From the NCBI GenBank assembly GCA_010909165.1, contig VJWM01000007.1:496001-560000 (forward strand): 64,000 nt of DNA, read 5' to 3'. This stretch comes from Anthoceros angustus (taxonomy: Eukaryota > Streptophyta > Anthocerotopsida > Anthocerotales > Anthocerotaceae). Below, in pieces: positions 1 to 11,482 of the stretch. The translations under genes were made by a program, and so were the position numbers. Position 1 is the stretch's first letter, and every line of letters starts with the position of its first letter. Under the pieces are notes generated by a model, which had not been told where the DNA came from, did no database searches, and was given only the letters and a program-made list of their open reading frames with translations.

Positions 1-730
1 GCTTGACATCTTGACACAATAAAGCTCAATAAAGTGGAGCCATGGCAAACCCTCAAGGATGGTATTCCGAATCACGGGGAGGCTCTCTTCCCCATGTTTC
101 AAATCTCATACCCTAAACTTATCCATATTTTACCTTCCATCACCCGTACAAATGGCATTCATTATGGGTATTATTTAGAAAACTACTTGACCATGGAAGT
201 CAATGACCATCGCCGGACAGTAGAACACATCCGGATACGCTTAGGGCCGTATCTTAGACCCTATTTTTCCAAAAATTGGCGTTACCATAACGTGCAAAAC
301 CCCATTTCACTGCCCATCGAGAAGCCCCTTCGCCGTATATGTACCCTATAAGCCCCTTCTTGTATATTGAGCCGCTTCAAATATTAGCGTGTTTTTGTAC
401 CTTAAGGATAAATGGAGCCCCCGATAAAAATGCTGATCTTATTGCTTCTATTGACTTATATTGCCATCATAACGATTTGTATGAATGAAGTTTGGCCAAC
501 AAAGTCAGTTTACTCATATTGGGAAAGCTTTGAAGAGAAGGAAAATTTTAAATGAGCATGAGAAAGAGATTTCTAGGTTATGCAAGCATCTCGATGTATG
601 TTTGCACAAATTTCAGACCATATCGGCAACAAACTAGATTTCCTGACGTCAAGATAGTGGTTGGTGGGTGAAGAAAAGAAGTAATGCATGGTTTTAGCAA
701 TTTTGGACTTCGAGGTTGCGGACTCACTAG
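1..730. other. Left flank, no gene supported
   Basis: AT-rich sequence before the copia element. A 105-codon open frame at 34-351 has no recognisable domain, no spliced extension and no codon signature, so I do not call it a gene. This stretch and the sequence after 12940 were contiguous before the retrotransposon inserted. Confidence 0.5.
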
Positions 731-739
731 TAGGCTGTA
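731..739. repeat. Target-site duplication, left copy
   Basis: The 9-mer taggctgta stands one base before the left LTR and is repeated exactly at 12931-12939, one base after the right LTR. Copia integrases normally duplicate about 5 bp. Either the last five bases are the true duplication with a chance extension, or the terminal bases belong to the LTRs. The match shows that the two LTRs belong to one insertion event. Confidence 0.75.
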
Positions 740-740
740 A

Positions 741-937
741 TGTGATTGCGGATCGCGAGGGGCACGAGAGGGTGAGAGAGAGCGGCGGTGCTAGCATGCA
801 CGCGAAGGAAGAATAAAAGCAGTTATAAATTTCACGGGAAATCCAAAGATATATACAAAGCTTGTGTAGGTGGTTATAATTGTTCATAAAACCACAAACA
901 CTTAGTCAACCTAACTTAAGGTGACTTAACTATTTCA
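741..937 (-). repeat. Copia 3' LTR
   Basis: 197 bp, with TG and CA ends on the minus strand. It matches 12735-12929 except for three transitions and an extra GA dinucleotide. A TTTATAA box occurs in both copies. As the left copy of a minus-strand element it is the 3' LTR. Confidence 0.85.
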
Positions 938-940
938 TTA

Positions 941-949
941 CTCCCTCTT
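941..949 (-). other. Polypurine tract of the copia element
   Basis: The minus strand reads AAGAGGGAG three bases before the 3' LTR, where plus-strand DNA priming occurs in LTR retrotransposons. Confidence 0.6.
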
Positions 950-1156
950 GGTTGCAATTAACAGATTTAAAAGTATATAAGAAATACAAAACCCCTAGAA
1001 CGGGTTCATATACAGACAGAACTCCAACAAAACACTTGAGTAGGATACGGGCTAAGTTGTTACGCCCAAATCCCCGTGTCCTCCGCTCACGCTCAAGCCC
1101 AGTCCTTGCGCTCATCCAGCTCACATCTTACGCTCCCTCTTGCTCCTGATAAAGCC

Positions 1157-1939
1157 ATGGCGCTCCCACTGGGAGTCCATTGGCCGCCTCTCCCTCTTTG
1201 CTTTCTTTGCTGCTTCCAGTTCGATATCACCATCTTGGCTCTCTGGCTGTTGAGGTGTAAGCACTGCTGTCTGCTGATGGAGCCTCCCACAGAGCATGTC
1301 CTCAGAGGTGTGGAGTGCCTCCATTGTGGCAGGGAATGGGTCCCTGCATCCAAGTTCTCTAGCAGACAGTGGGTTCTTCACCAGAAGATCTGTGAGTACC
1401 ACCCTAGTGACATCGACGCACCCAAGACGAAGGAGCAGCAGGCTCAAAAGGAATGGGCGAGAGTATACCTGAAAACCCTCACCCCTATAGGAGACAAGGC
1501 ACAACCTTACGACACTTCACCACTGGTATCCTTTGAGGGCAAATTGTCAAGGAGTGAGTATCAGGCTGCAATGATGAAAGCCAGGCCAGAAGAAAAGGGG
1601 GAGCTGGACTACTACTACAAATACCACATTTTCTGGGGATCAGAGAAACACCTGAGTAAGGAGGAGCAACAGATTCTGATGCGTGTGACTAACATACCTG
1701 GTTCAAGTGCTGAAGCTCCCTCTGCTGGCGATAAAGGGAAAAAGAGGAGATACGACGACCCTAACGATGAAGGACAGGCGCTTACATGTACGTGACTCCT
1801 TGCCTGAAGTTGCCTTACCTGAACACCTGCAGCCCTCCTGGATGAACTGAAGAAGATAGACCAATTGCTGCAGTGTCTGAAGAAGAAGATTAAGGACAAG
1901 GGATACCACATCAATCTATCAGCATGCTGCGAAGACTAG
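1157..1939 (+). CDS. Antisense ORF inside copia, C2HC zinc-finger-like
   Basis: This frame runs opposite to the element, between RNase H and the 3' LTR. The first ATG in frame is at 1157. The first block is open to 1795. A GT-AG intron at 1788-1832 (45 bp) would join it in frame to 1833-1939, giving about 245 residues; the tail then becomes a lysine- and leucine-rich coiled coil (LLDELKKIDQLLQCLKKK). Near the middle is a C-x2-C ... H-x4-C arrangement (CLHCGREW, HQKICEYH) like a BED or C2HC finger. Its stop lies 4 bp from the end of the RNase H frame, tail to tail. Some plant LTR elements are known to carry extra antisense ORFs, but I do not recognise this protein. A 45-bp intron is short for a plant, so a small deletion is the alternative explanation. 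Confidence 0.5.
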
Positions 1940-1943
1940 CAGG

Positions 1944-3430
1944 CTAGTGGGCAGTTCCTAGCTTTTGTGTAAGAGAGATTTGGCTAAGCCCTGCTGCAGT
2001 TACATGCTTAGTGTGCAGCAATTTTGGCAATGACTTAGTCAATACATCAACTACATTATCCCCAGTAGGCAGATAGCGAACATCAACCTCACCTGTGTCA
2101 TAAGCTTGCCTGATGAAATGGTGAGTGATCTCAATGTGCTTAGAACGGGCGTGAAAAACTGGATTCTTTGTAAGTGCAATAGCCGACTGATTGTCACACC
2201 ATAATCTTGTGGCACCTGCTGGCAACTGCTGAAGGCCTCGAAGGAAAGAACGAATCCAAATGACCTCACGGGCAGCTTGAGATAGAGCTCCGTACTCAGC
2301 TTCAGTAGAGGATAAGCAGATGGTCGTAAGCTTCTTACTCGACCAGGATACCACTGCACCTCCCAAAATATTGCAATAAGCTGCTATGCTTCATCGTGAA
2401 TCGAGGTCACACCTTGATCGGTATGTGATAGCTAACAAGCTCGATCCAGCAGTTGCTTAGTATACTTCAAACCAAGTCGGGGTGTGCCCTTAAGATACCG
2501 AATATCCTCTTCACGACTGACCAATGCACTTCACCCGGATTTTCTAAGAACTGCGAAACATTGCTAACTGCCCTTGAAATATCTAGCCTAGTCCAAGCAG
2601 CTAAATACAAAAGGCTACCAACTGCCTGCCTGTAGGGACGAGTAGCCATCAAATCCTTCTCTTCCTGAGTAGTGGGACAATCCTTCTTGGATAACTTCTC
2701 ACTGGTGGACATGGGTGTTGAAACAGGACGGGCCTCTCCCATGTTGAAGCAGCGCAATAGGCATTGTGTCACAAAATGCTCTGATGCGGCTCAAGCAGTG
2801 TACATCCTCGGAAGCGAAAGCCCCGAACACCGAGGAAAAACTAAAGTCATCCAGATCAGTCATGTCAAAATGTGAAAGGAGGGCACTTTTAATCCTAGCC
2901 ATCAAAACAAGAGAAGTGCTAAAGAGAAAATTGTCGTCCACATAACCCGACAGGATAAGGAAGTCATCTCCGTCCCAATGTATGTAAACAGTGTTGTCAG
3001 CATCCAAACAAGTAAATCCTAACTCAATCAATAATGCGTGAAACGTCTCATTCCAAGCTCGACTAGATTGTTTGAGACCATATAACGTTTTAAGTAACAA
3101 GCATACTTTCTCCTCATCAATGACAAATCCTTCGGGCTGCTGCATATAGATTTCCTCTTCTAAAGTACCATTAAGGAAGGCAGTTTTTACATCAAGTTGG
3201 TGGACATGCAAACCATAATGAGCAGCCAGAGATAACAATATCCTAACAGAAGTGAATTTAACCACAGGAGCAAAGGTTTCATTATAATCTAGGCCAGCAA
3301 CCTGACTGTAACCCTTTGCCACAAGTCTGGATTTGTAACGACCCACACTTCCATCTGTGTTGAGTTTCTTCTTGAAAACCCACTTGCAGGAAACTGGCTT
3401 CCGACCTTCAGGCAAATCAACAAAGGGCGT
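1944..3430 (-). pseudogene. pol: Copia reverse transcriptase and RNase H, frameshifted
   Basis: The frame opens just after the inversion junction with a VDLPEGRKPV segment, the usual start of the copia RVT_2 domain. It continues through CKWVFKKK, LVAKGYSQ, QLDVKTAFLNG, LYGLKQSSRAW and the catalytic YVDD box (about 2942-2953). A frameshift near 2770 leads to a second frame (RPYRQAVGSLLYLA, 2772-2467), and another to the RNase H domain (2366-1944) with SSTEAEY, WCDNQSAI and ARSKHIEI. All core motifs survive, but the protein cannot be read from one frame. These frameshifts may be real decay or consensus errors in methylated repeat DNA (see findings). Confidence 0.9.
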
Positions 3431-3454
3431 GGAGGCTACCCCACAGCTAAGCAA

Positions 3455-5414
3455 CCGAACTTGCAAAGGAAAATCTTCACTTGTCATTGGTGCAAGATTC
3501 CTGGTCGCTTTGAGAAAGACTGTCGGAAGAAGCGTGATGGGGAGCCTCGTAAGGAAGGGACTTCTCATGAGTCAAACTTGACCACATCGAAGTCTCCAAC
3601 CACGGCTAAGTCCCCTTCCATTTTAGCAGTCTGTCTATCTTCTGTGCAAATTCAGGCTGATATGTGGTTTTTGGACTCTGGTGCCACAAGTCACATCTGC
3701 TATGATAGGAGAGCTTTTAGCAACTTTGCCTCTACTCCTGACAGTCTGCAGTTTGTTTTGCTAGGGGACGACAGTGGTCTGGCCATCAAAGGTTCAGGTT
3801 CAGTCACCATCGAGTTGCCTAATTCTGAGGTCATGACCTTGTCAGTTGTGCTTTATGTTCCAGCCATGACCAAGAACCTCATGTCGGTCATGAAGTTAGC
3901 AGAAGAGCACTCTTGTCGTATCTGCTTTGATGACACGGGTTGCTCAATATCTCGCATACCTGGTTGGGATGACATTTTTTCAGGCACTCCCTTTAATGAT
4001 CTATACCTCTTGAATGTGAGAACTTTACCACACCAGCCCACTGTCCATGTTAGTCAGTCCCCTTTTTTATCTCCAACTCAACTGTGGCACTGTCGCCTTG
4101 GCCATGTCAACTTCCAGAGGCTTTCAACCTTGGTTAACAACACTGTTTTTCGTGATCAGTTGTCTTTTCCCTTTAATAGGCAAGCCTTTTGTGACTCCTG
4201 CCAGGTTAGCAAGGCTATTTCCCAGCCCTTCCGAGATCAGAACCTGTCACGAGCCACTTCCCTCTTACATACAGTCCATAGTGATTTATGTGGTCCAATG
4301 TCCACAGTGTCTTTCGGAGGTGCCCTTTACTTTCTTACCTTCATCGATGAATGGAGTCGTTATTGTTCAGTCTATGTGCTGCATAGCAAGAGCGACACCT
4401 TCACCTGTTTTCAAGACTATGTGGCCATGGCACAACGACAGACAGGCTGCACGCTTAAGATATTTCGATCCGACAATGGAGGGGAGTACATCAGTCATGC
4501 CTTCTCCGATTTTTGCTCGACAGAGGGAGTTATTCATCAATTCACGGTTCCTTATACCCCTGCTCAGAATTCCTTTGCTGAACGCAAGAATAGGACACTC
4601 CATGAAGCCACTCTTTCTAGCTTATCTTTTGCTGGTTTGACTCGTGGATATTGGGCAGAGGCATTAGTGGCCGCCAACTATGTACAGAATCGGCTTCCCA
4701 CTAAGGAACTTGGTCTCATCACACATTACGAAAGGTGGACAGGCAAGAAACTCCGTATCACTCTTTTGCGGATTTTGGCGATCTGCATATATAGTTCCCT
4801 CTCAATTCTTGAACTGGATCCCAAAGCGGGTTTTGGCATATTGTGGGTTATCACGAGAAGATGTGAAGGGTTACAAGCTCTTTGACCCGAGTACCCGTCA
4901 GCTTTCCTATTCTCGTAGTGTCATTCTTCATGAGCATGCCTTGTTACGACGTCTTTCCCCCTCTTCTGTCCTGCCACTTGCCACCATACAAGGTGTTGAT
5001 GATGAGCTCGATTTTTCCACTGACACGGACACTGATGTTGCCATCTTTGATTTTGATGATCTCACTGTAGGTCCTACTCCTTCAGCTTCACGGTGGCAAA
5101 ACATACAGTCACCCTCCAGCAACAGTCACACTGATGTCACCCACAGTTCAGATGAGTTACCTGTACCCTGTTCTCCTATTTCTCTTGCTGATCCTGTGAC
5201 TGTTGTTGAACCTGGAGTAGTAGACCCTCCAGTAGATTTTCTGGTAGATTTACCTCCTACCGTTGCTGAGCCCGATCCTCCTACCTCTGTCGATGATCAG
5301 CCATCTTCCCCAGTCCTTCGTAGGTCTTCTCGTCATCGTCCCCCAAGGCATGAATGGAAAGAACCCCCTTTTGTAGCAGGCATAGCTTCCTGTGGAAGAC
5401 CACATATACACTAA
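3455..5414 (+). pseudogene. pol: Copia zinc knuckle, protease and integrase, inverted block
   Basis: Domains in order: a damaged CCHC knuckle (CHWCKIPGRFEKDC, where the histidine position is lost), aspartic protease (WFLDSGATSHIC), GAG pre-integrase (LWHCRLGHVNF) and integrase core with HSDLCGP, FRSDNGGEY and the catalytic glutamate in SFAERKNRTL. A frameshift near 4740 moves the C-terminal part (GYKLFDPSTRQLSYSR, then RRSSRHRPPRHEWKE) to another frame. The block runs opposite to the gag and RT of the same element, starts exactly where the RT frame begins, and continues the missing part of that polyprotein. It is therefore an internal inversion, not a second element. Confidence 0.85.
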
Positions 5415-5429
5415 CCCCTCTCTGAAGTG

Positions 5430-8400
5430 TCGGGATGAACGATTTTTTTTGTTTTGGGAGTGTTTGTATAGCAAGGTGCTTTGAGAATCGCCTGGGTAAG
5501 GTCTTTTATACGAGAATGGTCTTTGGCCCTTGGGATAATAATTTTCTTTTTTTTGAACCTTAGGTTTTTCGACCCCGGATAGGTAGGTCGGAGATAGAGT
5601 CCTTGGGTTTTGGTGATTTTAGAAATAAGAAAGTGTCTATATATGTTAGGGGTGCCTACACACCACGATTCTTGATCAAGCGGGGAGGTAGCAGTTCCAC
5701 CACGGTGGCGAAGCAGGCGTCTGAGACCGGGGAGTTTACAACCCTAGTGGCGGAGGCGCTGCAGGCCGACGGAGGCGCCGAGGCAGGACACACCCGGCCG
5801 CGAGGTCGCGATTTCGAGGCCGGGCGTCGGGCGGGCTGCGGCAGCGCCGCAGCGCTGGCGGAGCCTCTGTTTTGTCACGGGTTGGACGAGCGCGTCGATC
5901 GAGCGGCAGGTGGCGCGGAGAGAACCAGGCGTGGCGGTAGCGAAGGAGGAAAAGAGACGCCGAGGCAAGAGCGCCAGAGCAAGTGGAGGAGAGGCGGTGG
6001 TGTTCCCTTTTACCAGCGTTTGCGGGAGGGTTGGGTTCTTTTCTGAAGAAACAAGGAGAAAGGAGATGGCGCGCTGCGGCCGAAATTCCACCATCACGGT
6101 GGCCCAACATGGACCCTTTGGAAGGTGAGGCAGGCACTGGTCGAGGGGCTGTGGAATTTATGGAGATGAAATGGTGTTCTGACAACATTGGTGCAAGAGT
6201 GCGCCTGCAATTGAGAACCAAGTTGCAAGAGGAGGCGAGGAAGAGGCCAAAGCGGGATTTGGGACTCTTTCGAGCGATGTATGGCGAAGCATCGGAGGAT
6301 GGAAGCTTGGTAATTGACCCCGGAGAAAGAAGACCACGAGGCTGCGGTGCGCTCATGAAACTGGAGAAGTGAGAGTGAACAATGGATGGGTGACTCGCCA
6401 ACTCGTGTCTGCGGTGGTGGGATTAGCCAAGTGGATTTTGTGTTTCTGAGAATCGGAAGTTGGATCATATGGCGGACCACTTCGGTCTTTCTTCATGAGG
6501 TGGTTAAAGGTACACAAATCGATTGAGGCGGATGATCTTTGAAAGAGCATGAGGAGGCGAATTTGCTCTCCCTTCCCTCGACCCTCCTTGATTTCACCTT
6601 TTCTAATTCATGTGTTCGCGCATTGGTGTCTAACGGAGTTGGGCGTATACGCCCTTCATAGGCTGGAAAGCCGGTCGGGGAACTCAAGGTAGAGGAGGAG
6701 GAGTGTAAGGAAGATTAGGGAAGGATTCGGGTTGGGAATCGCCTCCCTAGAAGATTCGGATGAAGGTGGGGAGGTTTCAAGGGCAAGAAGCGGGCGGCGG
6801 CAGTGAGCAGGGGTCGAAGAAGGGAAGGCGCAGCGGAAGAGGAACCCTGACCACACCTAGGGTCACCAGTCGAAATCGGCGGCGAGGAGCGAGTGAAGGA
6901 GGAGAAAATAAAGGAAGCGACAAGTTGTGCCCCTCAGTGCGGGGAGGAGTCGCCGCTAGGAGAGATTGGAGGCGGATGAGGAAGTTGTGGCAAACCAACC
7001 CCTAGAAGAAGAGGGGTTAGTTTCGATAGCCAAGTCCATGACAGACTCGGAACATTTTGGCGACATTTCACCCGTCCGGTGAAGTGGAGCAGTGACACCG
7101 CTCGCGTCACGAATTGTGGAAGGGAATGGGCAGGGCAGCCCAATTCGAATCTGCGAGGCCACGACTTGGCCATGGCTCGAGGCAGGCGGATCTCCTCGAC
7201 CAGGCACCATGGCTCTCACAGAGTGTCAGGCCAGGAAAAGTTGCTCAAGGAGAAGTTGGAGGCACAGGCGAGAACAAGGTGGCGGAGGCCTTGAGGGGAA
7301 TGGCGGCCCTATGCAAGGCAGAGGCGGCTAAGGCCATGTCCACCCAGCAGGAGGCCTTAGTGAATCAGTCAAGGCGCATGCCACAATCGAGGAGCTTCAA
7401 GATGAGGTCTCATGAGCCGGGAACAAATGGAAACAATGGCGCCTCTGGAGAAATTCAAGAAGTGGCGGAGAGATATAGCGAGAGAGATGAAGCTAGGGCC
7501 GAGTCAAGAGAGAGGTGGCCAAAGCAGAAGGCGAGCCACGGCAACGCGATGGCAGAAGCCACCACCGTGGAAACTACCACCACGGTGGCTAAAGCCACCG
7601 TCGCGGAAGGAGGAACCGAGGTGGGGAAGTCAGCAGGCGCTGCAGTGGGGATCGATCCCCATTCGGAAGCGGCCCGGGATTGTCCACAGGAGAGGTAAGA
7701 ACCTCTGTCGAAGGCGTATTGTGCCTGCGTCTGGATGAGGATGCTCATGTCACAGCCACTGCATGGTGGCGGGTGCTCACTCTAAATGTGTATGTGGTTG
7801 TTGGGGCGGGGAGAGGCGAAACTATTGGTGCACATCTTGACCGCCACAGGCGTTTACGATGGTTCTTCGAGCAGGGCGGGGCCTACCCCCAAGTGGTGAT
7901 CGAGGAAATGGCGGCGGAGGCGTGGAGGGAGGAGCACAGTGTGGCTGTCCGGCGATGAGGCGGAATAACGAGGCATAGGGCCTATAGGCAGCGCCCATGG
8001 GAAGGCGAAAAGCTGCGAGCGGTGGCGAGGTGGAGGTTTTGGGGAGAATCGCTCGGATCGGGCGTGGCGGGAGGCGAGGCGGCAGGAACCCCACCGGCCG
8101 AGGCTAAGGCGGCCAGCGCCAGCTGATTTTAGGAGCGACATCATAGGCCGAGGCTTCTTTTGGGGTAGGGGATAGGATGTTTTGAGGACGTGGTAGTTTC
8201 TGAATTGGTAGGGCGCTCGTGGTAGTGGGCCATATTTTCTGAACCTTTGGTAGGAGTGGTGGAAATCCACGGTGAATGTATAAGAGACCCTTGAGAGTCT
8301 CTCTTAACAGACAATTTCAGGTGTGAACTTCCGTGTGTTGAAGCTATGCGCGAGGTTGGTTGGAGACGTCTGATCAGCATCAAACTCGTTCGATGCACCG

Positions 8401-9133
8401 CCTTCTCGTCACAAGAAGGCCGGGAAGATCCCTGGATGGTCGAGGCGGTGGCCAAGCTCCACGCCTGGGTGACGGAAGGCCGCCGGAAAAGAGGTAGGAA
8501 TTGCGGAAGGCGGAGGCTGGGAAGGCGATCGCCAAGCAACCGGGTTTTCTTTCACGATCCTCTTTCCCAAGCTGCGCCACAGTGTTTTATTCCAAAGGAG
8601 TCTGTGGCCCAAGGAGTCATGTGGCCCAAGGAGGTCTGTGTGGCCCAAGGAGTCATGTGGCCCAGGAGGTCTGTGTGGCCCGTGAGGCGAGGAGAGTTCA
8701 TTAGGAAGGAAAGGTTCGAAGGGTAGATGAGTCTGTGAGTGAGGGATTGTGAGTGTGTGTGAGGAAAATCGAAATCGTGGGGGAGTGGAAGCGTGCGGTG
8801 GGATCGCAGAAATTCCTAGAGTAAGTGAGGTGTATATAGGTGTTGTATGTCCATAGCCCCAAGGTGCTGAGGCCGGTGACAAATAGACCCCCATGACAGG
8901 CGGCGTGGTGGGACCCGCCACGGTGGTGAACCGACCTGCGGTGGCCGAGTCTACCGGTGGTGGGTTTGGGTAGGTAGGCGGATAAGGTGGGGTAGTGAGC
9001 GGGGGTAGGTCTAGAATCCATAGATTCAGAACACCTTGACACAAAACCATTCCCTTGGGATCGAATCCTAGGACTATAACGACATAGAGGGTAAATGTGG
9101 CCTCTTTGCGTCTTCGGATGCAAAAAAAAAAAA
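5430..9133 (+). mobile_element. Unclassified 3.7 kb insertion inside copia pol, with terminal poly(A)
   Basis: The C-terminal integrase motif ends near 5390, and the expected linker to RT resumes only at about 9165, so roughly 3.7 kb is foreign to the element. The right end carries twelve adenines (9122-9133), as left by target-primed retrotransposition. The interior is GC-rich with a few plus-strand open frames (for example 5983-6372, 7114-7698 and 7680-7958) rich in arginine, glycine and glutamate and without recognisable domains. CCACCACGGTGG-like palindromes recur (near 5698, 6091, 7560 and 8913). A clean target-site duplication could not be found. It may be a 5'-truncated non-LTR element or captured sequence. 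Confidence 0.5.
8604..8683. repeat. Short tandem repeat, about 36-bp unit
   Basis: Two near-identical units built on tgtggcccaaggagtcatg, plus a partial third, inside the insertion. Confidence 0.7.
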
Positions 9134-9164
9134 CCCATTCCACACTTCCACACCTCCTAAACCC

Positions 9165-9245
9165 AACTTCAACACTCATGAGCCTTTGACCTACCTAGAA
9201 GCCATTCTTTTGGTCGAGGCGAGAGTGGAAGGAGTCCATTCCGAT
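9165..9245 (+). pseudogene. Copia pol linker between integrase and RT
   Basis: The plus strand encodes STHEPLTYLEAI and, after a frameshift, EWKESIPIES. These match the conserved EP-x-Y-x-EA ... WKEAM stretch that precedes the RT domain in copia proteins. It is in the same orientation as the inverted protease-integrase block, which shows that the inversion spans from about 3440 to about 9255. Confidence 0.6.
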
Positions 9246-9938
9246 CGAATCATTCCTCGCAACTAATGGCACCACGACAACGTCCTCGAAAACTCGCTCT
9301 GCCTCGAACAGAAAACAAAACTGTGGAGTGCTGCTGTGATTCCCCTTTGACTCCTTTGTGGAAACCCTTGGTGCATTCCTCCGCTAAAAGAGCTCCAATC
9401 AGTTCATCCAGGGTTATACCAGGCTGGCCTCCAGCTGCTGCAGACGAGGCTCGAGCAAACTGCGAGCTCATAAAGTGGCTGTAGCTTGGGGGTAAAGAAG
9501 CCAACAGACACGTTCCTGCTTGTCCTTCCGTAAGAATAGTACCACAATATGCCAAAGTTGCACGTGCAGTTCTGAAACGATTGATGTAGGACTCGACAGA
9601 GTCACTATCCTTCATTCTCATGCCATAAAAGTCCCTGTGTGCAAAGACTTGGGAAGCATTGCTCTTATCCTTGTAAATCTGGGCAAAAGCATGCCACAGT
9701 GCGGAGGTGTCGGCACCAAGAGTGTGAGGCATCATATTTCTGTCCAGTGAGGCAATGAGAATAGAATGTGCTCTCTGTCCTTCGTTTCCGATCGAGCGTC
9801 GTGACATTAGTTCTTTATTCTGAGGCATCTCACACTCCCATCCACCACGGACATAAGCTCATTTTCCTCAAAGATTTGTGTCAACCTTAGTGACCATGTG
9901 TTATAGTCGTTCCCATTGAAGCGATCCTTGTCCACAAT

Positions 9939-11412
9939 TCAATCTTGAATTTGGTTGAGAAGATGCCGCCATGGTTGATGTGGATGCCCGTTGGGCGGTG
10001 TGGTTGTTGTTGAGGCGACAATGCAGTGATTGTGATAGCTATGTCGTATGGTGATCCGGCCGAGATGAGGGGTTCTCTGCGAGTCTGCTGCGCGGTGATC
10101 TTCTAACTCCTCTTGAGGTGTTGCCTCGGAATTGTATAAGCGAATGCTTCCGTGGTCTCCCTCCCGGCGCCACCGGTTTGATCTCGGCTCGAGCAAGCTG
10201 CGAGCTCATAAAAGTGGGCGTAGCTTGGGGTAAAGCCAGCAGACACGTTCACCTTGTCCTTGGTAAGAATAGTACCACAATATGCCAAAGTTGCACGTGC
10301 AGTTCTGAAACGATTGATGTAGGACTCGACAGAGTCACTATCCTTCATTCTCATGCCATAAAAGTCCCTGTGTGCAAAGACTTGGGAAGCATTGCTCTTA
10401 TCCTTGTAAATCTGGGCAAAACTGTGCCACACAGCTGCAGAGGTGTCAGCACCAAGAGTGTGAGGCATCATATTTCTGTCCAGTGAGGCAATGAGAATAG
10501 AATGTGCTCTCTCCTTCGTTTCCGATCGAGCGTCGTGACATTAGTTCTTTATTCTGACGGGGCATCTCACACTCCCATCCACCACGGACATAAGCTCATT
10601 TTCCTCAAAGATTTGTGTCAACCTTAGTGACCATGTGTTATAGTCGTTCCCATTGAAGCGATCCTTGTCCACAATTCAATCTTGAATTTGGTTGAGAAGA
10701 TGCCGCCATGGTTGATGTGGATGCCCGTTGGGCGGTGTGGTTGTTGTTGAGGCGACAATGCAGTGATTGTGATAGCTATGTCGTATGGTGATCCGGCCGA
10801 GATGAGGGGTTCTCTGCGAGTCTGCTGCGCGGTGATCTTCTAACTCCTCTTGAGGTGTTGCCTCGGAATTGTATAAGCGAATGCTTCCGTGGTCTCCCTC
10901 CCGGCGCCACCGGTTTGATCTCGGCTCGAGCAAGCTGCGAGCTCATAAAAGTGGGCGTAGCTTGGGGTAAAGCCAGCAGACACGTTCACCTTGTCCTTGG
11001 TAAGAATAGTACCACAATATGCCAAAGTTGCGTGCGGTTAAGCGATTGATGTAGGACTCGACAGAGTCACTATCCTTCATTCTCATGCCATAAAAGTCCC
11101 TGTGTGCAAAGACTTGGGAAGCATTGCTCTTATCCTTGTAAATCTGGGCAAAAGCATGCCACACAGTGCAGGTGTCGGCACCAGAGTGTGAGGCATCATA
11201 TTTACATCGGTGAGGCAATGAGAATAGAATGTGCTCTCTCCTTCGTTTCCGATCGAGCGTCGTGACATTAGTTCTTTATTCTGACGGGGCATCTCACACT
11301 CCCATCCACCACGGACATAAGCTCATTTTCCTCAAAGATTTGTGTCAACCTTAGTGACCATGTGTTATAGTCGTTCCCATTGAAACGATCCTTGTCCCTG
11401 AATTCAATCTTC
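9939..11412 (-). repeat. 737-bp tandem duplication within gag
   Basis: Two units, about 9939-10675 and 10676-11412, are nearly identical; the same 85-codon frame appears in both. A third, more diverged start follows from 11413. Confidence 0.85.
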
Positions 11413-11482
11413 AGGGCTGGTTGAGGAAGTGCCGCCATGGTTGATGTGGATGCCCCCGTTGGGCCGGCTGTGGTTGTTGTTG

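Noticed and set aside
34-351. 105-codon open frame at the left edge
   Set aside because: No homology, no exon partner, AT-rich flank; likely chance.
3455-5414. A second, independent copia element on the plus strand
   Set aside because: It has no LTRs, PBS or RT of its own, and it supplies exactly the missing block of the minus-strand element.
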